37,735 nucleotides of DNA from Sedimentibacter sp. (GTDB taxonomy: Bacteria > Bacillota > Clostridia > Tissierellales > Sedimentibacteraceae). Within the stretch, counting starts at the first letter, position 1. Every line of letters starts with the position of its first letter. Shown one piece after another: positions 33,778-37,735 of the stretch. The position numbers and the translations under genes were made by a program. The stretch covers positions 1 to 37,735 of the forward strand of contig JAHDLA010000005.1 of assembly GCA_018436705.1 (NCBI GenBank), read 5' to 3'. Under the pieces are notes generated by a model, which did not search any database, was not told the origin of the DNA, and saw nothing but the letters and a program-made list of their open reading frames with translations.

Positions 33778-33824
33778 ACGTTAAGTCCAAGCTAAATCCT
33801 GTTGGGGTTTAGCTTGGTTAACGT
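33778..33824 (+). other. Long hairpin after dnaK
   Basis: ACGTTAA/TTAACGT and CCAAGCTAAA/TTTAGCTTGG stack into a 17-bp stem with a 2-base bulge and an 11-base loop. No T run follows, so it is more likely a processing or stability element that uncouples dnaK from dnaJ than a terminator. Confidence 0.7.
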
Positions 33825-33836
33825 ATGAGAATCCCT

Positions 33837-33933
33837 ATACCTGTTTTTCAGAAAAACAGCGGCGGGTATTTCGCAAAGAGTTTCTGATTTATTGAGAGTG
33901 CGTGAGCGAATGAATGGAGAAATGGACTGCGAA
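33837..33933 (+). ncRNA. Candidate structured leader RNA upstream of dnaJ
   Basis: Two folds can be drawn. CTGTTTTT/AAAAACAG forms a short hairpin at 33841-33859. Then three nested helices: TTCGCA (33870-33875) with TGCGAA (33928-33933), GTTTCT (33880-33885) with AGAAAT (33918-33923), and ATTTATT (33887-33893) with AATGAAT (33909-33915), around a GAGAGTGCGTGAGCG loop. I do not recognise a known family. The structure ends 27 bases before the dnaJ start. Confidence 0.45.
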
Positions 33934-33960
33934 CATATAATGTAACAAGGTGGTGAAAGA

Positions 33961-35106
33961 GTGGCAAAGCGAGATTATTATGAAATACTAGGAGTAAGTA
34001 AAGATGCTGACGATAAAACAATTAAATCGGCATTTAGAAAACTGGCAAAACAATACCATCCTGACTTAAATCCTGACAATAAAGAGGCAGAAGCAAAGTT
34101 TAAAGAAATAAATGAAGCTTATGAAGTGCTGAGTAACCCTGAAAAGAAGGCAAAGTATGATCAGTTTGGTCATGCCGCATTTGATCAAAATGCCGGATTC
34201 GGAGGAGGCGGTGCCGGTTTCAGCGATTTTGGAGATATATTTGGAGACATATTCGGTGATTTCTTCGGCGGCGGTTTCGGCGGTACTGGTGCAAGAGCAC
34301 AAAGATCAGGGCCGAAAGCGGGTTCGGACCTTAAGATTAAGCTGGATATATCATTTGAAGAAGCAGCATTTGGTACCAAGAAGGAAATAAAAATAAATCG
34401 TGTCGAAAAATGTCATGTATGCGACGGGTCAGGAGCAAAAAAAGGAACCAGCAAAAAAACGTGCCCTACGTGTCATGGATCAGGAAGCGTAAGAACGGTT
34501 CAGAGAACTCCGTTCGGTCAATTTGCTAGTACAAAAATATGTTCAACATGCGGTGGTACAGGCGAGGTTGTAGAAGAGCCATGTACATCGTGCGGAGGAA
34601 CGGGTAAAGAAAAAAAATCAAGAAAACTTTCTATCAACATTCCGGCAGGGGTTGATACGGGTTCGGTAATTCCTTTGAGAGGTGAAGGAAATCACGGTGA
34701 GAAGGGCGGACCATCAGGAGATTTATACGTATATATAAACGTCTTGTCTCATGAAATATTTGAGAGGGACGGAAATGATGTCTGGTGCGAAATTCCCATT
34801 TCATTTGCAAAAGCTACATTGGGCGGACCAATTCAGGTGCCAACCATAGAGGGCAAAGTTAAATATGAGGTTCCTGAAGGAACGCAGACAGGAACGGTAT
34901 TCAGACTTAAAAATAAGGGAATAAAAAATTTGCGTGGAGCAGGTAAGGGTGACCAGTACGTAAGAGTAAAAGTAGAGGTTCCTAAGAAACTTACTGAAAA
35001 ACAAAAAGCAATACTTCAGGAGTTCGCCCAAGAAATGGGAGAACATAACGATAAGGATGATAAAAAAGGCTTTTTCGGAAAGATGAAAGATGCTTTTAAA
35101 GATTGA
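33961..35106 (+). CDS. dnaJ: Chaperone DnaJ (Hsp40)
   Basis: A 381-residue type I DnaJ. The J domain has YHPDLN with the HPD motif, then a Gly/Phe-rich linker (about 77-112) and four zinc-finger repeats: [24 protein letters not shown] and CTSCGGTG. The C-terminal substrate domains are normal. GTG start behind AAGGTGG. It delivers clients to DnaK and stimulates its ATPase. In many relatives prmA and rsmE follow; here a terminator and an unrelated membrane protein follow instead. Confidence 0.97.
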   Translation: MAKRDYYEILGVSKDADDKTIKSAFRKLAKQYHPDLNPDNKEAEAKFKEINEAYEVLSNPEKKAKYDQFGHAAFDQNAGFGGGGAGFSDFGDIFGDIFGDFFGGGFGGTGARAQRSGPKAGSDLKIKLDISFEEAAFGTKKEIKINRVEKCHVCDGSGAKKGTSKKTCPTCHGSGSVRTVQRTPFGQFASTKICSTCGGTGEVVEEPCTSCGGTGKEKKSRKLSINIPAGVDTGSVIPLRGEGNHGEKGGPSGDLYVYINVLSHEIFERDGNDVWCEIPISFAKATLGGPIQVPTIEGKVKYEVPEGTQTGTVFRLKNKGIKNLRGAGKGDQYVRVKVEVPKKLTEKQKAILQEFAQEMGEHNDKDDKKGFFGKMKDAFKD

Positions 35107-35162
35107 GTGCATATTAATATTTTGAAGACTAAGCTAACAAGAGACAGGTTTATTGCAGTATG

Positions 35163-35188
35163 AGGCGCCTTTAATAGGGCGTCTTTTT
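35163..35188 (+). terminator. Terminator of the hrcA-dnaJ operon
   Basis: AGGCGCC and GGCGTCT form a 7-bp stem (one G-U) followed by TTTTTG. Confidence 0.85.
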
Positions 35189-35260
35189 GTATTAATTGCA
35201 GCAGCAATTGACAATTTATGATATTTTTTTTATAATTTATTCATACTATCGGAGGATATT

Positions 35261-37063
35261 ATGGAAGAAAATGAGAAGAAAATATCGCTGAAATATTACA
35301 TGCCTGTTTTATTTATTATAGTAATTATACCACTTATAACGTACGGCAAAATTATTGAACTTCCTCTTGAAGAGGCAAATTTCTGGAAGGGCGGTACTTT
35401 CCATGTGGATTTCTTCAGTTACTATAAGTCAACCTTTCTTATAATAACGTCATGTGCAGCGCTGTTATCATTTGCTGTCTTGTTTTTGAAGCATAAGTTG
35501 CCAGTGCATAACTATAGGGAATACTATGTACCAATGATACTTTATTCTGCTTTTGTAATCATATCAACGATGCTGTCGCCATACAGGAATGTTGCGCTTC
35601 TTGGCTTTATGGATATGTTTCAAGGTATGTCCGTATTGCTATGCTATATTCTTCTTACCTTTATAATGATGAATATCATTAATTCTGAAAAAGCTCTTAA
35701 GAAAATAATATACGCATTTGTTTTGATCACTGCTGTTGTAGGTTTTTTAGGTCTCAGCCAGTATTTCGGATACGATTTTTTTCAGACAGACTTTGGAAAA
35801 AATCTCATAACGCCAGAATCACTTGAAAATTCAGATTTTAAATTTTCTTTTGGAAAGTATACAATCTATGCAACCATGTATAACACAAATTTTGTAGGAA
35901 GTTTCAGTGCTTTGGTAATGCCGGTTTGTACATTTTTGTTTCTCCATGAGCATGAAAAGAAAAAAGAATTGATGTTTTTTACGGCATTTATTTTGTCATA
36001 TACTACATGGCTTGGATGCAACTCGAGAGCTGGGTATTTTGGGATAATGGTGGCTGTGTTTATATGCGTGGTATTATTTATAAAGTTGTTACGAGAAAAA
36101 TTCAAAAAAATAATTTTTTTGGCAATTATTTGTACCATAATAGCACTTGTATTTAACATGGCATCGAACGGTAGAGTGTTGAGACAGTTTTCAAGGCTCA
36201 GCCCATTGAACGAGGCAGATAAGATTAAAAAAATTCAACAGAATACGATTGTGCGGTTTGAAGAAATATCTGTTAGAAACAGTAAATTTACTATTAGGAC
36301 AAGTACAGAGGAATTAATTATCACAGCAGAAGATTATGAATTACAGTTCATGGATGGCAATGGAAAAATATTGAAAACACAAATTGATAAAAATAATGTA
36401 ATTACTTTTGAAAATAAAAAATATTCGGGATATATTTTTAGTAAAGCTGAAAATTCGCCATTCATTAGACTATCTGCATACGAAAGACCATTGCGGCTTT
36501 ATATTACTGAAGAAGGTGGTATTAAGGTTGTTTCAATGAACTACAAACTTGCAGAACCGGTTTTGGCACCGCATATAAGTATATTTGACGGTATGGAAAC
36601 ATTAGCTTCCAACAGGGGATATATATGGTCCAGATCAATACCGATGATGAAAAGTACAATTTTAATAGGATATGGACCTGATAATTTCTGTCTTATGTTT
36701 CCTCAAGAGGACTATGTAGGAAGATTTAATACAGGCAAAGGCATGACAAATATAGTTGTAGATAAGCCGCATAACATGTACATTCAGACAGCAATAAATA
36801 CAGGAGTAATATCTATGCTTTCTCTTATGTTTATGTGGGGGATATACTTCGTAGACAGTGTAAGGCTTTTTAAAGGAAGAGAACTAATGAGTTTTAGCGA
36901 ATACGTTGGAGCTGGTTCTTTTCTTGGTATAACCGCATACCTTGCTGCAGGATTATTTAATGACAGCATAGTTTCAGTAGCTCCTTTGTTTTGGATTATG
37001 CTCGGCCTTGGTATAGCTGTTAATAAAATGATTGAAATTGACAATTTTGCAAATCGGTGCTAG
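35261..37063 (+). CDS. O-antigen ligase/Wzy-like polytopic membrane protein
   Basis: A 600-residue membrane protein of the O-antigen ligase (Wzy_C) family. About nine hydrophobic segments lie before residue 300, then a long soluble stretch (about 300-460), then about three more segments at roughly 513-531, 549-565 and 572-590. The soluble part has a beta-rich insert (about 330-435) before the catalytic-loop-like [18 protein letters not shown] and [17 protein letters not shown]. Family members join or polymerise glycans on lipid carriers on the outer face of the membrane. No polysaccharide genes are near, so the acceptor is unknown; it could act on a cell-wall glycan or glycoprotein. GGAGG lies before the ATG. 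Confidence 0.85.
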   Translation: MEENEKKISLKYYMPVLFIIVIIPLITYGKIIELPLEEANFWKGGTFHVDFFSYYKSTFLIITSCAALLSFAVLFLKHKLPVHNYREYYVPMILYSAFVIISTMLSPYRNVALLGFMDMFQGMSVLLCYILLTFIMMNIINSEKALKKIIYAFVLITAVVGFLGLSQYFGYDFFQTDFGKNLITPESLENSDFKFSFGKYTIYATMYNTNFVGSFSALVMPVCTFLFLHEHEKKKELMFFTAFILSYTTWLGCNSRAGYFGIMVAVFICVVLFIKLLREKFKKIIFLAIICTIIALVFNMASNGRVLRQFSRLSPLNEADKIKKIQQNTIVRFEEISVRNSKFTIRTSTEELIITAEDYELQFMDGNGKILKTQIDKNNVITFENKKYSGYIFSKAENSPFIRLSAYERPLRLYITEEGGIKVVSMNYKLAEPVLAPHISIFDGMETLASNRGYIWSRSIPMMKSTILIGYGPDNFCLMFPQEDYVGRFNTGKGMTNIVVDKPHNMYIQTAINTGVISMLSLMFMWGIYFVDSVRLFKGRELMSFSEYVGAGSFLGITAYLAAGLFNDSIVSVAPLFWIMLGLGIAVNKMIEIDNFANRC

Positions 37064-37118
37064 AATAAGCTTGTCACAGGGCATAAGACAGAGGAAAGCA
37101 AAAAATTCGGAGGTAGGA

Positions 37119-37505
37119 ATGAAATCATTAATCAGAATGAGAATGAGTGCGCATGATGCGCATTACGGCGGAGATTTGGTTGACGGAGCAAGGATGCTGG
37201 GACTTTTTGGAGATGTGGCTACAGAACTTCTTATTAGAAATGATGGAGATGAAGGTTTGTTTGTAGCGTATGATGACGTTGAATTCTTGGCGCCTGTTTA
37301 CGCAGGTGACTATATTGAAGCAGAGGGAGAAATTACTTCTGTGGGGAATTCATCCAGAAAGATGAAGTTCGAAGCAAGAAAGGTTATAGTTCCAAGGAAG
37401 GATATAAACGATTCTGCGTGCGATTTTCTTGATGAACCTATAATTGTGTGCAAAGCAAGCGGAACATGCGTGGTAACTAAGGATAAACAAAGAAAAAATA
37501 AATAA
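37119..37505 (+). CDS. kal: 3-aminobutyryl-CoA ammonia-lyase
   Basis: A 128-residue hot-dog-fold protein that I recognise by length and by [30 protein letters not shown] and [19 protein letters not shown]. Kal removes ammonia from 3-aminobutyryl-CoA to give crotonyl-CoA in lysine fermentation. An open frame runs upstream to 37032, but GGAGGTAGG lies just before the ATG at 37119. The other lysine-fermentation genes (kamA, kamDE, kdd, kce) are not in the window. It could be a lone copy, the end of a rearranged cluster, or part of a cluster continuing past the insertion element. A related hot-dog thioesterase or dehydratase is the alternative. Confidence 0.85.
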   Translation: MKSLIRMRMSAHDAHYGGDLVDGARMLGLFGDVATELLIRNDGDEGLFVAYDDVEFLAPVYAGDYIEAEGEITSVGNSSRKMKFEARKVIVPRKDINDSACDFLDEPIIVCKASGTCVVTKDKQRKNK

Positions 37506-37526
37506 TTAAATATAAATATTATGATT

Positions 37527-37558
37527 AAGAACAGATGTTGAAGCATCTGTTCTTATTT
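37527..37558 (+). terminator. Terminator after kal
   Basis: AAGAACAGATG and CATCTGTTCTT form a perfect 11-bp stem with a 6-base loop, followed by ATTTTA. Confidence 0.8.
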
Positions 37559-37596
37559 TAGTTAATGTAATTAAAATGTAATTAAAATAAAATTAT

Positions 37597-37735
37597 TGGA
37601 CTTGTGTCAATAGAGTAGACACAAAAAGTTTAACTTTTTTTACACCACTCAGGCAGCTTCATGAGCAGCCTGTGGAGTCATATAATTTATAGCACCATGA
37701 ATCCTTTTACGGTTGTACCAGGATTCGATATATTC
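37597..37735 (-). mobile_element. End of an IS3-family insertion sequence, running off the window
   Basis: A TG-starting end (TGGACTTGTGTCAATAGAG, with TGTGTC/GACACA inside) is followed by the C-terminal coding end of an IS3-type transposase on the minus strand. The exact terminus at 37597 is my estimate; the other end and the target duplication are outside the window. Confidence 0.75.
37649..37735 (-). CDS. IS3-family transposase OrfB, C-terminal fragment (partial at window edge)
   Basis: The last 28 codons read EYIESWYNRKRIHGAINYMT and then PQAAHEAA before a TGA at 37651-37649. The YN-RKRIHGAINYMTP pattern is the usual end of IS3/IS150-group DDE transposases, just after the catalytic Glu region. 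The rest of the gene lies beyond the window, so intactness cannot be judged. Confidence 0.85.
   Translation of the reverse strand, partial: EYIESWYNRKRIHGAINYMTPQAAHEAA

Noticed and set aside
33837..33960. A T-box riboswitch upstream of dnaJ
   Set aside because: I see no T-box consensus and no terminator/antiterminator pair, and dnaJ is not a usual T-box target.

Overview
This AT-rich window looks like the chromosome of an anaerobic, fermenting low-GC Gram-positive (class Clostridia, perhaps close to Sedimentibacter or the Tissierellales). The pointers are the codon and base use, CIRCE/HrcA heat-shock control, an amino-acid-fermentation gene (3-aminobutyryl-CoA ammonia-lyase), a TRAP transporter and sigma-54 control of peptide uptake. 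The genus is a guess; the class is fairly safe.

Layout. (1) 1-391: five-tRNA array (Gly-Gly-His-Cys-Arg). (2) 571-1908: PhzF-like isomerase, small ferredoxin and DUF1858 protein. (3) 1978-13366: the most interesting block. An HMG-CoA-lyase-type gene and a LysR regulator on the minus strand face a plus-strand operon for an acylating aldehyde dehydrogenase, an IolE-like TIM barrel, an IolD-like ThDP enzyme, a shikimate dehydrogenase homologue and a TRAP transporter, followed by a type I 3-dehydroquinate dehydratase. (4) 13478-18449: OsmC protein, prmA-rsmE, a dicarboxylate/amino-acid symporter and hemW. (5) 18569-29896: sigma-54-controlled amide/peptide block with a creatininase-family hydrolase, a Dpp/Opp ABC transporter whose binding protein appears circularly permuted, a PuuD-like amidase, the sigma-54 activator, and a divergent secreted N-terminal-Cys hydrolase. 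(6) 30090-35106: hrcA-grpE-dnaK-dnaJ behind a CIRCE element, with a structured dnaK-dnaJ spacer. (7) 35261-37735: Wzy/O-antigen-ligase-like membrane protein, a kal gene, and the end of an IS3-family element running out of the window.

Main proposal (inference). Block 3 reads as a complete non-aromatic route for shikimate/quinate, built like inositol catabolism: TRAP uptake; AroE and AroD homologues interconvert shikimate, 3-dehydroshikimate and 3-dehydroquinate (quinate could enter directly); the TIM barrel dehydrates 3-dehydroquinate to a cyclic 1,2-dione; the ThDP enzyme opens the ring between the carbonyls; the acylating dehydrogenase makes homocitryl-CoA; and the lyase splits it to acetyl-CoA and 2-oxoglutarate. 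The atoms and redox balance. The separately transcribed lyase gene carries the same LysR-type operator and promoter, at base-for-base identical spacing, as the main operon.

Block 5 also reads as a regulon: two near-consensus -24/-12 promoters, one on each side of the sigma-54 activator gene, would link a secreted amidohydrolase to uptake and intracellular hydrolysis of its products.
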